From Ilumatobacter sp. (GTDB lineage Bacteria; Actinomycetota; Acidimicrobiia; Acidimicrobiales; Ilumatobacteraceae), in the NCBI GenBank assembly GCA_013002175.1, contig JABDKP010000119.1, positions 1 through 44,400 of the forward strand: a stretch of DNA of 44,400 bases. Reading direction: 5' to 3'. Made by a program: the position numbers and the translations under genes. The notes under the pieces are model-generated. The model had not been told where the DNA came from and made no database searches. It saw only the letters and a list, made by a program, of their open reading frames with translations. How positions within the stretch are numbered: the first letter of the stretch is position 1; each line of letters starts with the position of its first letter. Below, in pieces: positions 16,044-23,595 of this stretch.

Positions 16044-17015
16044 TCATGCGACCTGCACCCTGGCGGGCTGACGGATGACGCTCGGCCAGTGGTACAGCCG
16101 GTCGATCACATCGGACGTCGTCGTCTCGGCGGTGATCCCCAGCAATTCGGGCATCGCCCCGTTGTCGGCGAGCCGCCCGCGGGTCAGCAGCTCCGCGACG
16201 TGATCCGGGATCGGGGCCCCCATCAGGTTCGCGACCTGCTTGGCGAACCACCACTGCGGCCCGACGAGCGGCACCGGGATCCGGCGTCCGCGTCGTGCCG
16301 CGTGCAGGACGGTCTCGGCGCCGGAGGCCGCGACGTTGACCGGCTGCGACAGCTGTACCCGGGCCGCGGCCACGATCGCCCGTGCCGCGTCGCGGTCTTC
16401 GACCACGGCGAACGGCGGGTTGGTCAGTGCATCGAACGGCACGGCGGGGAGCCGCAGCAGCCGTCCGAGCGGGGACGGGACGTGCGGCCCCACGACAGGG
16501 GCGAGGCGGACGGCACCGACCGTGACGCCGACCCGGTCGCCGACGCGGCGCGCCGTGCGTTCGATCTCGTACACGGTGTGGCCCCAGTCGGACGTCGGGC
16601 GCAGTTGGTTCTCCTCGTCCGGGCGGGTGAGCGCCCCGGGACCACGGCCGTAGATCTCGATGCCGCTGCGCACGACCACGCTCTCCAGCGCCCGGCACTC
16701 GGCGGCGGCGCCGATCACCGACGTGGCGGCCTGGTCCGTGAGCGCCGCGGCGACCTTCGGGGCCGCCCGGGCGTTGGGTTCCCAGACACCGACATGCACC
16801 AGCACATGCGGGTTGAACTCGGTGACGGTCTCGACGATGCGGTCGTGGTCGTCTGGATGAATGCGGTGAAAGGCCGTACGCTGCAGGCGGCGTCGGGGCG
16901 GGTCGGCATCGATGCCCGACAGCGACCCGACCCACGATTCGTCCTCGAGCAGGCTCGCCACGAGCGTGCCGAGCTCGCCGCCGACGCCGCTCACGAAAAC
17001 CCGCCGTCCTGCCAT
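16044..17015 (-). CDS. NAD(P)-dependent epimerase/dehydratase, extended SDR family
   Basis: 323 aa. The N-terminal Rossmann motif VFVSGVGGELGTLVASLL (residues 7-24) matches the extended short-chain dehydrogenase pattern, and Asp36 after it favours NAD. LVHVGVWEPNARA fits the NAG-like segment, VVVRSGIEIYGRGP carries the catalytic Ser region, and Tyr149 lies in TVYEIERTAR. The usual Tyr-x3-Lys is Tyr-x3-Arg here, a conservative but unusual change at a catalytic position. A TAGATT element at leaderless spacing marks the start. It heads the four-gene operon, and its start codon overlaps that of the divergent M23 gene. Confidence 0.8.
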   Translation of the reverse strand: MAGRRVFVSGVGGELGTLVASLLEDESWVGSLSGIDADPPRRRLQRTAFHRIHPDDHDRIVETVTEFNPHVLVHVGVWEPNARAAPKVAAALTDQAATSVIGAAAECRALESVVVRSGIEIYGRGPGALTRPDEENQLRPTSDWGHTVYEIERTARRVGDRVGVTVGAVRLAPVVGPHVPSPLGRLLRLPAVPFDALTNPPFAVVEDRDAARAIVAAARVQLSQPVNVAASGAETVLHAARRGRRIPVPLVGPQWWFAKQVANLMGAPIPDHVAELLTRGRLADNGAMPELLGITAETTTSDVIDRLYHWPSVIRQPARVQVA

Positions 17016-17670
17016 GCATGATCAATCTACCCACACCCGTCGTCAGTTGATCGGTTCGGTCGCTCGCGTGCTGATCGCGGGCGTGGTCGGAGGGGCCGCA
17101 ACGGCCCAGCTCACGGGGGGTCGACGGGTGCTCGGCGTCGAGCCGGTCCTGCGGGCTGCGGCCACCGCGCTGGAGCCGGCGGTACGGCTGGCGCTCCACG
17201 GCGATCTCCACTTCCCGGTCGACGTCGCGGGCGGTGACCTGGTGATCCCGAACGGCTTCGGCGGCGTCAGCGGCGTCAAGGGCGCGGGGGGCCACAACGG
17301 CGTCGACATCGGCAACGGCTGCTCGGACGGGCGCGGTCGGCCACTGCTGGCGTGCGTCGACGGCACGCTGAACAGTGAGAAGGTGCTCAGCACGGCCGGC
17401 CGGTTGCGGGTGCTGGCCGACGACGTCGGCAACTACTACCGGTACCACCATCTCGACGCATACGCGCCCGAGATCGAGGTGGGCGATCGGGTGCGCCGTG
17501 GCGACGTGATCGGGTACATGGGGTCGTCGGGCAACACGAGTTGGTCCCACCTCCACTTCGAGGTCTGGATCGGCGGGATCAGCCCAGGTCTCGGCGGTCG
17601 GGCCGTCGATCCGCTGCCCCGATTGCCGCTGCCGATCCCCGGTGTGACCGTCGGCCTGCCCGACTGCTGA
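17014..17670 (+). CDS. Tat-exported M23 (LytM) metallopeptidase
   Basis: 218 aa. The N-terminus THTRRQLIGSVARVLIAGVV has the twin-arginine pair, a hydrophobic stretch and a small-residue end, so Tat export is likely. The LytM zinc ligands are seen as His94 and Asp98 in GHNGVDIG and His181 in SHLHFEVW, with His179 as catalytic partner; YHHLDAY and VGDRVRRGDVIGYMGSSG are typical lysostaphin-type strands. It should cleave peptidoglycan cross-bridges or stem peptides. The ATG at 17014 overlaps the ATG of the divergent epimerase, and no start exists closer to the twin arginines. It is followed by a second M23 gene. Confidence 0.8.
   Translation: MHDQSTHTRRQLIGSVARVLIAGVVGGAATAQLTGGRRVLGVEPVLRAAATALEPAVRLALHGDLHFPVDVAGGDLVIPNGFGGVSGVKGAGGHNGVDIGNGCSDGRGRPLLACVDGTLNSEKVLSTAGRLRVLADDVGNYYRYHHLDAYAPEIEVGDRVRRGDVIGYMGSSGNTSWSHLHFEVWIGGISPGLGGRAVDPLPRLPLPIPGVTVGLPDC
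17024..17029 (-). promoter_or_regulatory. leaderless-type -10 element TAGATT for the epimerase operon
   Basis: On the minus strand TAGATT ends 8 bases before the ATG at 17015. It lies inside the first codons of the divergent M23 peptidase gene. Confidence 0.5.
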
Positions 17671-17745
17671 CCGCGGTCCGGCGGACGGACACCCTGCGTA
17701 CGGCAAATATTACGGTTGCGTGTCGAAATGATTGCCGACTTGTCA

Positions 17746-17751
17746 TACACT
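17746..17751 (+). promoter_or_regulatory. possible -10 (TACACT) in the AT-rich leader of the second M23 gene
   Basis: The 17700-17760 patch is the most AT-rich in this part of the window. TACACT stands about 80 bases before the gene, leaving a structured leader. No convincing -35 is seen. I find no match to a known riboswitch. Confidence 0.25.
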
Positions 17752-17833
17752 CCGGTCAAGCCAACCGCCTGAACTGCCGAAAGAGTCCTGACGGTCACCG
17801 TGCACCACGCCGGGCGACCGCGACGAACGAGCG

Positions 17834-18574
17834 ATGTCGATGACCGATCCCACCCCGATGACCCGCCGCAGGATGCTGCAAGCACTGCTCGGCGCGACCG
17901 TCGGCGTGATCGCCGTCGACCGGGTCGCCTCCGCCCTGCCGGACGGCATCACCCGTGCCGCCGGGGCGCTCAACGACGGCGAACTACAACCCGCCGAGCG
18001 GATCCCGCCGACGACCACCACCACGCCGCCGACCACCACGACACCGCCGCCGACCACGACACCGCCGCCGACGACGACCCCGTCGCCGACGAGCACCACG
18101 CTCGTCCCGGCGCCGGCCGGTCAGATCGCCTTCCCGATCGACGCGCAGCCCGACTGCTGGATCTCGGACAACTTCGGCGACTGCCGGGGCTCGAACTGCT
18201 CGCGGGCCCACGCCGGGCTCGACATCATGGGCTCCGCCGGCGCCGACCTGTACGCGGTCGCCACCGGACGCCTGACGAAGAAGTACACCGAGACGCCGGG
18301 ACGGACGTGGGGCGCCGGCAACGGCTGGACGCTGCACGACGAAGAGAACGACGTCGTCTACAAGTACTTCCACATGGCGACGCACACCCCGGGGCTGCAG
18401 GAGGGCGACATCGTCCAGTTCGGCGACGTGATCGGCACCGTGGGCAACACCGGCACCACGGGCGCCAACAACGGCACCAACTACCACCTCCACTTCGAGT
18501 ACCGGCCCGGCAACGTCCCTCAGGACCCCCGGCCGCTCCTGGTCCGCCCCGACAACTGCACCTTCGCCGGCTGA
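17834..18574 (+). CDS. Tat-exported M23 (LytM) metallopeptidase with Thr/Pro-rich linker
   Basis: 246 aa. The twin-arginine signal TRRRMLQALLGATVGVIAV lies at residues 10-28. A low-complexity linker of repeated PPTTT (about residues 56-90) separates it from the catalytic domain, as in wall-spanning hydrolases. The zinc site is His126 and Asp130 in AHAGLDIMG and His220 in YHLHFEY. Four cysteines (PDCWISDNFGDCRGSNC and DNCTFAG) may form disulfides outside the cell. A 163-base AT-richer leader precedes it, so it probably has its own promoter. A hairpin at 18597 follows. Confidence 0.85.
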   Translation: MSMTDPTPMTRRRMLQALLGATVGVIAVDRVASALPDGITRAAGALNDGELQPAERIPPTTTTTPPTTTTPPPTTTPPPTTTPSPTSTTLVPAPAGQIAFPIDAQPDCWISDNFGDCRGSNCSRAHAGLDIMGSAGADLYAVATGRLTKKYTETPGRTWGAGNGWTLHDEENDVVYKYFHMATHTPGLQEGDIVQFGDVIGTVGNTGTTGANNGTNYHLHFEYRPGNVPQDPRPLLVRPDNCTFAG

Positions 18575-18596
18575 CCAACTCGCCAGGTGTCAGGCA

Positions 18597-18620
18597 GGGG
18601 TCAGGCAGGTGTCTGACCCC
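18597..18620. terminator. hairpin between convergent genes
   Basis: GGGGTCAG and CTGACCCC form a perfect 8-bp stem around an 8-base loop, followed by CTTGTGG. It lies between the convergent M23 and scramblase genes and could end transcription in either direction. A second GTGTCAGGCAG copy just upstream makes it resemble a REP-type element. Confidence 0.5.
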
Positions 18621-18648
18621 CTTGTGGCGTGGGGGGTGACAGAAGCGG

Positions 18649-19515
18649 TCAGTTGAAGCCGCGTGAGTCCTGCTTGAGGGCGGTGTCGACGCTGAGCGCG
18701 CTGGCCACGATCAGCGAGTTCAGCGGCTCGGGCATCCGCTGGTGGATCTGCACCACGTAGTTGTCCGCCGTGGTGAACAACGTCTTGGCAAAGCCCTCGA
18801 ACGTCTTGGAGATCCGGGCCACCTCGACGCCGTTCGCGTCCTCGATGCGGAAGTTCCAGGCCCGCCAGTTCTCGCCCTTGATCGCGCCCAGCATCCGTCC
18901 GCCGGACTCGAGACCGAAGTTGATCTTGCCGACCATCTTCTGCTGCACGATCCGACCGATCTCATGACCGTTCGCGTCCTCGACGATCACCGTCGACTTG
19001 ATCACCTTGCGCGGCCGGGTCAGCTGCATCAGCACCTGGCCCGAGTTGTCGGTGATCTGCAGCTTGTGCGTCATGAACTGGTCGAGCTGGCTGACGAGCC
19101 GCATCGCCTTCTTCACCGCGGACTGCCCGACCTGGTTGACCATCGCCAGTTGGTCGCCGTTCTGGTCGAACACGCTGTACTGGTTGTTGAGCTCGATCAG
19201 CTTCGCCTTCTGGTTCACGACGAGCACCGGCTCGGTGAAGATCGTGCCGCCGCCGCCCTCGACCTTGCCGGTCAGGCCCGCGCCCCGGAACCCCTGGTCG
19301 GTGAGTTGCTCGTGGATCTTGTCGGCCCGCCCCTCGTCGCCGACGGTCAGCGCGGAGTCCAGGCGGTCCAGGCCCTTCGGCTTGCCGGCGCCGACCGGGT
19401 CGGTGCCTTGGACGCCGCCGGTGCTGACGTGGTCGGTCCAGGCCGTGCCGTCCCAGTACCGCAGCTCGGCACGCTCGTTCGGGTCCGGATACCAGTTCGC
19501 GGGGGTGTCGCTCAT
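18649..19515 (-). CDS. DUF2510 plus phospholipid scramblase/LURP-like protein
   Basis: 288 aa. Residues 5-30 form a DUF2510 head, WYPDPNERAELRYWDGTAWT, the common actinobacterial N-terminal module. Residues about 85-280 form a beta-barrel domain of the phospholipid scramblase/LURP-one-related type: TEPVLVVNQKAKLIELNNQY, repeated strands such as IEDANGVEVARISKTFEGF, and a terminal hydrophobic helix LNSLIVASALSVDTAL. The bacterial function is unknown; lipid binding or membrane tethering is plausible. The start is marked by TACGCT 6 bases upstream. Confidence 0.8.
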   Translation of the reverse strand: MSDTPANWYPDPNERAELRYWDGTAWTDHVSTGGVQGTDPVGAGKPKGLDRLDSALTVGDEGRADKIHEQLTDQGFRGAGLTGKVEGGGGTIFTEPVLVVNQKAKLIELNNQYSVFDQNGDQLAMVNQVGQSAVKKAMRLVSQLDQFMTHKLQITDNSGQVLMQLTRPRKVIKSTVIVEDANGHEIGRIVQQKMVGKINFGLESGGRMLGAIKGENWRAWNFRIEDANGVEVARISKTFEGFAKTLFTTADNYVVQIHQRMPEPLNSLIVASALSVDTALKQDSRGFN

Positions 19516-19521
19516 CTCCGC

Positions 19522-19527
19522 AGCGTA
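19522..19527 (-). promoter_or_regulatory. leaderless-type -10 element TACGCT
   Basis: On the minus strand it ends 6 bases before the ATG at 19515. Confidence 0.5.
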
Positions 19528-19566
19528 GGTGACCGGGGACGGCCGAGACGGCAGGTCGGCCCGGAT

Positions 19567-20073
19567 TCAGCGAAGGGTGTGGGCGTTCATGATCACTTCA
19601 CGGGCGAACGGGTCGAGTTGACGCCCCGACAGTCGCTCGGTGACCTGGATCGCCTGCGTCGGATCCTCGACGAGCCCGGCCCAGCGGATGTAGCCGCCCA
19701 TCACGCCGACGATACGGTCGCCGACCTCTTCGGCGTGGACCAGCACCTTCAGGTTGTGGCTGAGCAGGTCGTCGAGCTCGGTGTACAGCGCCTTGAGGTA
19801 CGCGTCGAGGTGCTCCTGGTTGAACGCGCGGTGCCGGTACGGCAGCTGCAACTCGTCGTAGTTGTGCAGGTTGCTGGGCGCCGAGATGATCGAGATCACG
19901 CAGCCGAAGCCGTTCTCCCGCAACCAGATGATCTCTTCCTGCCGGCGGACCCGACGATGACTGTCGCCGACGCCGCCCGGGCGCTCGCAGATCGCCAGCT
20001 TGTCCTTGAGGATCCACGTGAAGTTGCGCGGCGTGATGCCGAGAGCCCACTTCCCCCGCAGACGCGGCGGCAT
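19567..20073 (-). CDS. dual-specificity phosphatase-like protein with Cys-to-Ala P-loop (predicted pseudophosphatase)
   Basis: 168 aa from ATG (MPPRLRGKWALGITPRN). An earlier in-frame start would run into tilS. The arrangement is that of cysteine-dependent phosphatases: an N-terminal sheet with EEIIWLRENGFGCVISIISAP, then LPYRHRAFNQEHLDAYLKAL, and the signature region LKVLVHAEEVGDRIVGVMGGY. The HCX5R loop reads His113-Ala114-x5-Arg120, so the nucleophilic cysteine is missing and it should bind rather than hydrolyse phosphoesters. It is downstream of tilS on the same strand, with about 50 bases between. Family assignment is inference from the loop and strand order. Confidence 0.55.
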   Translation of the reverse strand: MPPRLRGKWALGITPRNFTWILKDKLAICERPGGVGDSHRRVRRQEEIIWLRENGFGCVISIISAPSNLHNYDELQLPYRHRAFNQEHLDAYLKALYTELDDLLSHNLKVLVHAEEVGDRIVGVMGGYIRWAGLVEDPTQAIQVTERLSGRQLDPFAREVIMNAHTLR

Positions 20074-20122
20074 CAGCGTGCCCTGCTGGATCGAGAAACC
20101 GCGTGCATTACGGTGCGCAATG

Positions 20123-21037
20123 CTACCCGCTCGTCGGGGGAGTCGAGCACAGACGGAGGCGCTGCCCCGAACGGCGCACGGTGAGGCCGCCGCCGACCTC
20201 ACAACCCGTTGCGTCGCCCCGTGCCACAGCGAGCACCCGCTCGATCGCCGCAGAGTCCGGCGGGTATCCGTCGTTGGTCAGCCACCGCCGCAGCGCCCGG
20301 CGGCTGAGCGGCAGCGGCGCGACTGCGAGCTGGCGGGCGTCGGTCGGGTCGAGGGTGGCGGCGAGATCGTCCAGGTACCCGTCGTCGTCGCGCAGCAGGT
20401 CGGCGGCGCGAGCGATCAGCGGCACCACGTCGCGGTCGGCGATGTCGGCGGTGAGCGGGAGCAGTTCGTTGCGGACCCGGTTGCGACGGAACCGGGGGTC
20501 GTCGTTCGTCGGGTCGTCCGCCACCTCGAGTTCGAGCAGGTCACAGAGTCGGTGCGTCTCGGCGCGCCGCAGCCGCAGCAGCGGCTTGCGGACGTCCGGT
20601 TGCATCCCGGCCAACCCCGCCGCGCCGCTGCCGCGGAGCAGGGCCAGCAGTGTCGTCTCGGCCTGGTCGTCGGCGGTGTGGCCGGTCAGCGCGTCATCGC
20701 CGAGCAGCAGCCGCCGGGCGTCCCTGGCGCGCGCCTCCAGGTTGGGCCCGTCGGCGACGTCGGCCTGTTCGCACCGGAACGTCACGCCGAGTTGGTCGGC
20801 GATCCGGCGGGCGAGTTCCGCGTCGTGGGCGGAGTCGGGTCGCAGGCCATGGTCGACGTGGACCGCAGTCACCACGCATCCGGCCCGCGCGGCGAGGGCG
20901 ACCAGCGCCGCCGAGTCCGGGCCGCCGGAGAACGCACAGACGACTGCCTCGCCGGCGGGCGGCAACGTGCACCGGGACAGCAGTGCGGTGACGAACGCGT
21001 CGAGCCGGTCGCCCGCGGGCGGTGGCTCGGTGTCCAT
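20123..21037 (-). CDS. tilS: tRNA(Ile)-lysidine synthetase
   Basis: 304 aa. It ligates lysine to C34 of tRNA-Ile(CAU), so that it reads AUA. The PP-loop AFSGGPDSAALVAL lies at residues 35-48, followed by AVHVDHGLRPDSAHDAE and GHTADDQAETTLLALLRGSG, all conserved in TilS. The protein has the catalytic and following helical parts but ends without the C-terminal domain of E. coli TilS, as in many short actinobacterial forms. The ATG lies 6 bases after the stop of a 50-aa membrane peptide, so the two are co-transcribed. Confidence 0.92.
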   Translation of the reverse strand: MDTEPPPAGDRLDAFVTALLSRCTLPPAGEAVVCAFSGGPDSAALVALAARAGCVVTAVHVDHGLRPDSAHDAELARRIADQLGVTFRCEQADVADGPNLEARARDARRLLLGDDALTGHTADDQAETTLLALLRGSGAAGLAGMQPDVRKPLLRLRRAETHRLCDLLELEVADDPTNDDPRFRRNRVRNELLPLTADIADRDVVPLIARAADLLRDDDGYLDDLAATLDPTDARQLAVAPLPLSRRALRRWLTNDGYPPDSAAIERVLAVARGDATGCEVGGGLTVRRSGQRLRLCSTPPTSG

Positions 21038-21043
21038 CGTGGC

Positions 21044-21196
21044 CTACAGGTCGGATTCGCGGCGCCGTCGGCCGCCCGGGTACCGCTGTGCCGACACGGC
21101 CTTCAGGTAGGCGCCGATCAGGCCGACCGCCACCAGCACCCCTGCGCCGGTCAGGGCCACGCCAATCCACCAGTGCCAGATCTCGGCTGCGAGCAT
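21044..21196 (-). CDS. small single-pass membrane protein (50 aa) upstream of tilS
   Basis: From the ATG at 21196 it encodes MLAAEIWHWW, a hydrophobic helix (about residues 11-32, IGVALTGAGVLVAVGLIGAY), then a basic tail with GGRRRRESDL. TAACCT lies 7 bases before this ATG, which supports it over a longer in-frame start at 21235. The tail should stay in the cytoplasm. No family recognised. The gene is 6 bases from tilS. Confidence 0.65.
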   Translation of the reverse strand: MLAAEIWHWWIGVALTGAGVLVAVGLIGAYLKAVSAQRYPGGRRRRESDL

Positions 21197-21203
21197 GGTC
21201 GTG

Positions 21204-21209
21204 AGGTTA
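21204..21209 (-). promoter_or_regulatory. leaderless-type -10 element TAACCT for the 50-aa peptide and tilS
   Basis: On the minus strand it ends 7 bases before the ATG at 21196. Confidence 0.5.
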
Positions 21210-21294
21210 CCGACCGCACCAGCACGTCGCCGCATTCATCCGGCGTGACGTCGGCGCGGACGCGGGTGCCGGGTACGCAGGCCGGCTTGGGCGG

Positions 21295-21561
21295 TCAGCC
21301 GATGACGCCGTCGCCGTCGAAGTCGGTGTCGAAGCACCGCTCGATCCGCGACAGCAGGTCGGCGGGGATCTCGTTCTCCTGGCACTTCTGGTGGATGACC
21401 TGCTTCAGCTCGGCGTGGAAGTCGAACGCGCTGTGGCAGTCGGGGCAACCGTCGAGGTGGTGGCGGATTCCGTCCCTGGCCGCATCGGACAGCTCGGCGT
21501 CGAGGAACAGGTCGAGTTCCTTCAGCGTCTCGTTGCAGTCGGGTCCGTCACATGCATCCAT
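21295..21561 (-). CDS. rsrA: redox-sensing zinc anti-sigma factor, RsrA/RshA type
   Basis: 88 aa from an ATG that overlaps the sigR stop by one base (TGATG), giving translational coupling with its target. Cys9, His35, Cys39 and Cys42 form the zinc anti-sigma motif, each offset by two residues from the S. coelicolor RsrA ligands Cys11, His37, Cys41 and Cys44. Further cysteines at 4, 60 and 76 resemble the accessory thiols. In the known system oxidation forms disulfides, zinc is lost and SigR is released. The C-terminus ends in an acidic DTDFDGDG stretch that resembles a partial EF-hand loop. Confidence 0.9.
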   Translation of the reverse strand: MDACDGPDCNETLKELDLFLDAELSDAARDGIRHHLDGCPDCHSAFDFHAELKQVIHQKCQENEIPADLLSRIERCFDTDFDGDGVIG

Positions 21562-22169
21562 CAATCGTTCTCCTGGCCAGCAGCGGCGGTCGCCGATTCC
21601 GTGGTGTCCGAACGGGCCAGCCCCCGTTCGAGTGCATACGCGTGCAACGCCTTCTGCATCGCCTTTCTTCCCCGGTGCAGCCTCGACATCACCGTGCCGA
21701 TGGGAATCTCCAGCATTTCGGCAATTTCCTTGTACGCGAATCCCTCGACGTCGGCGAGCACGATCGGCAGGCGGAAGTTGTCAGGCAGGCTCTCCAGTGC
21801 CTGCTTGACCTCGTCGTCGGGGAGCATCTCCATCAACGATTCCTCGGCGGAGCGGCCGACCGACGCGTCGGCGAGGGTGTTGATCCGCTTGTACAGGTAG
21901 AGGTCCTCGATCTCGCCGAGGTCGGACTCGTCAGGGCGGCGCTGCTTGGCGCGGTACTTGTTGATGTAGGTGTTGGTGAGGATGCGGAACAGCCAGGCCC
22001 GCAGGTTGGTGCCCTCGGTGAACGTGTGGAAACTGCGGAAGCCCTTGAGGTAGGTCTCCTGGACGAGGTCTTCGGCGTCCGCGCGGTTGCGCGTCATCCG
22101 CATCGCGGCCGAGTACAGCTGCGGCGCATACTCCATCGCCTGCTCCGCGAACACCGACTGGTCTGCCAT
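21561..22169 (-). CDS. sigR: ECF RNA polymerase sigma factor, SigR/SigH type
   Basis: 202 aa. Region 2 is seen in [30 protein letters not shown] (quoted across positions about 18-47) followed by [19 protein letters not shown], and region 4 in [20 protein letters not shown] with the helix-turn-helix [13 protein letters not shown]. The pattern is that of the thiol-stress SigR/SigH (ECF12) group, and the adjacent rsrA confirms the pairing. SigR drives thioredoxin and mycothiol genes during disulfide stress in relatives. TAGGGT stands 8 bases before the ATG. I find no clear GGGAAT/GTT autoregulatory promoter directly upstream. Confidence 0.93.
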   Translation of the reverse strand: MADQSVFAEQAMEYAPQLYSAAMRMTRNRADAEDLVQETYLKGFRSFHTFTEGTNLRAWLFRILTNTYINKYRAKQRRPDESDLGEIEDLYLYKRINTLADASVGRSAEESLMEMLPDDEVKQALESLPDNFRLPIVLADVEGFAYKEIAEMLEIPIGTVMSRLHRGRKAMQKALHAYALERGLARSDTTESATAAAGQEND

Positions 22170-22177
22170 TGCGGCGG

Positions 22178-22183
22178 ACCCTA
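22178..22183 (-). promoter_or_regulatory. leaderless-type -10 element TAGGGT for sigR
   Basis: On the minus strand it ends 8 bases before the sigR ATG, in the 25-base gap after the marR stop. sigR can thus be transcribed independently of marR. Confidence 0.5.
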
Positions 22184-22194
22184 CTTGACGTCGG

Positions 22195-22743
22195 TCAGGC
22201 GGACGACTCGCCCGCGGCCCGGTGCGCGTCGTCGTCGGTGTCGTCGTGGAGTGACGCGACGACGTCGTCGATCGCCTCGATCAACCGGTCCATCAGATCG
22301 GCGAGCTGAGCCCGCTCGTCGGGCCCGAACGAGCCGACGATCTGGCCGATCGCGATCTCGCGCCGGCGCGCCACCGCCGCATGACGCCGCCGGCCCTCGC
22401 GTGTGACCCGCACCATCACGACGCGGCCGTCCTCCGGCGATGGGTAACGCTCGGCGAGGCCGTCCTTGACGATCCGCTGCACCGCGCGGGTGGCCGACGA
22501 CGGGTCGATGTGCAGCCGTTCGGCGAGGCCCTTCATCGTGCGGTCGCGTCGCGTCAGCAGGTCGAGGGCGTCCATCTGGCCTTGCTCGAGCGGATGCTCC
22601 TTGCCGAAGAAGTAGTCGCGCAGCGCGGCCGACCCGGCACCGCGGCGCAGCTCGATCCAGGCCCGGCCGATGCGTACGGCATGGTCGAAGTCGACCGGGT
22701 TGCGGAAGTCGAACGTCGTGCGCTCCGCCGGCGGGCTGGACAT
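22195..22743 (-). CDS. MarR-family transcriptional regulator
   Basis: 182 aa from ATG ([11 protein letters not shown]). The winged helix-turn-helix spans about residues 60-140: [41 protein letters not shown], shown here in conserved pieces ([17 protein letters not shown] recognition helix; [15 protein letters not shown] wing). Long flanking helices form the dimer interface and the C-terminal tail is acidic. It lies 25 bases before sigR and diverges from a hydrolase, either of which could be its target. Ligand unknown. Confidence 0.88.
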   Translation of the reverse strand: MSSPPAERTTFDFRNPVDFDHAVRIGRAWIELRRGAGSAALRDYFFGKEHPLEQGQMDALDLLTRRDRTMKGLAERLHIDPSSATRAVQRIVKDGLAERYPSPEDGRVVMVRVTREGRRRHAAVARRREIAIGQIVGSFGPDERAQLADLMDRLIEAIDDVVASLHDDTDDDAHRAAGESSA

Positions 22744-22749
22744 GGCCCG

Positions 22750-22755
22750 ACCGTA
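22750..22755 (-). promoter_or_regulatory. leaderless-type -10 element TACGGT for the marR gene
   Basis: On the minus strand it ends 6 bases before the ATG at 22743. Confidence 0.5.
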
Positions 22756-22819
22756 GCCCTGCCACCCGCCCGATCTCGTGGCGGACCAGTCGTCGTCGTG
22801 CCAGATCTCGTGGCGGACT

Positions 22820-22850
22820 CGACAAAGTTGTGCCAGGCACAACTTTGTCG
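22820..22850. repeat. perfect 31-bp palindromic repeat
   Basis: Arms CGACAAAGTTGTGCC and GGCACAACTTTGTCG are exact inverse complements around a single A: a 15-bp perfect stem, the best copy in the window. It sits in the 129-base divergent gap between the marR and hydrolase genes, 22 bases before the hydrolase start. Confidence 0.8.
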
Positions 22851-22872
22851 GGGCGCACGCGAGGATGGGGCG

Positions 22873-23595
22873 ATGAGCGAGGATCAGGGGGCCGATCGGA
22901 TCGACCCGGCGAACCCGACTGCGCTCGAAGCGTTGCACCCGCTCGCCACGGCCGAGGCTGTGGTGACGGCCACGATGCGCCACCGCGAGGTGTACACCAC
23001 CCGGGGCCTGCTGACCGTGCTGTGGCACGAGCCGACCGGCGAAGCCGTGCCCGCTGCGATCGTGGCATGCGGCGGGGCGATGGGCGGGCTGCTCGGGCCG
23101 GGCCACGGGCTGTATCAGCAGTGGGGCGAGCGCTGGGCGGCCGACGGGGTGCGGATGCTGCGGGTCAGCTACCGCGAGCCGAACAACGTCGACCTCTGTG
23201 CGCACGACCTGGCGTGCGGCGTCGAGTGGGCGCGCGACGCCGGGGCCGAGCGAGTGGTGGTGATGGGCCACAGCTTCGGCGGTGCGGTCGCGATTCGCAC
23301 GGCGGTCGTGATGGCGAAGACCGTCGTCGGCGTCGTCACCTTCGCGACGCAGTCGGCCGGGTGCGAGGTCGCCGGCGCGCTGGACGGCCGGCCGCTGCTG
23401 CTGTTCCACGGCGAGCGCGACGAGTTGCTGCCGCCGGAGTCGAGCCTGATCGTGCGGGAGATCGCCGGGTCGGGCGAGGTCGTGATGCTGCCCGGCGACG
23501 GTCATCTCCTTGCGAAGAGCGACGAGATCCTCACCGAGCGCCTCGACGAGTGGCTGCCGGCGACGCTGGGCGGCCTCACGAGTTCGAAAGGATGA
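22873..23595 (+). CDS. alpha/beta-hydrolase (dienelactone hydrolase/exosortase-associated type)
   Basis: 240 aa from ATG (MSEDQGADRI). The catalytic triad is visible: Ser134 in MGHSFGG, Asp183 in HGERDELLPP and His211 in PGDGHLL. The segment AIVACGGAMGGLLGPGHGLYQ is typical of small hydrolases acting on CoA- or lactone-type substrates, but the substrate is not determined. It diverges from marR, with a perfect palindrome between them, and its 3' end overlaps the convergent VOC gene by 20 bases. GAGGATGGGG upstream could serve as ribosome binding site. Confidence 0.8.
   Translation: MSEDQGADRIDPANPTALEALHPLATAEAVVTATMRHREVYTTRGLLTVLWHEPTGEAVPAAIVACGGAMGGLLGPGHGLYQQWGERWAADGVRMLRVSYREPNNVDLCAHDLACGVEWARDAGAERVVVMGHSFGGAVAIRTAVVMAKTVVGVVTFATQSAGCEVAGALDGRPLLLFHGERDELLPPESSLIVREIAGSGEVVMLPGDGHLLAKSDEILTERLDEWLPATLGGLTSSKG

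Noticed and set aside
17690..17833. c-di-AMP (ydaO) or c-di-GMP riboswitch before the second M23 gene
   Set aside because: Such elements do control wall hydrolases in actinobacteria, but the conserved GGGAACC/GAAT blocks of ydaO and the GGACGCAAAGC-type block of GEMM are not seen. A covariance search would settle it.
18000..18110. CRISPR-like or tandem repeat array
   Set aside because: The repetition is low-complexity coding sequence for a Pro/Thr linker in the M23 protein, without spacers.
22184..22260. SigR-type autoregulatory promoter (GGGAAT...GTT) upstream of sigR
   Set aside because: No acceptable match lies in the end of the marR gene. Only the TAGGGT element is present.
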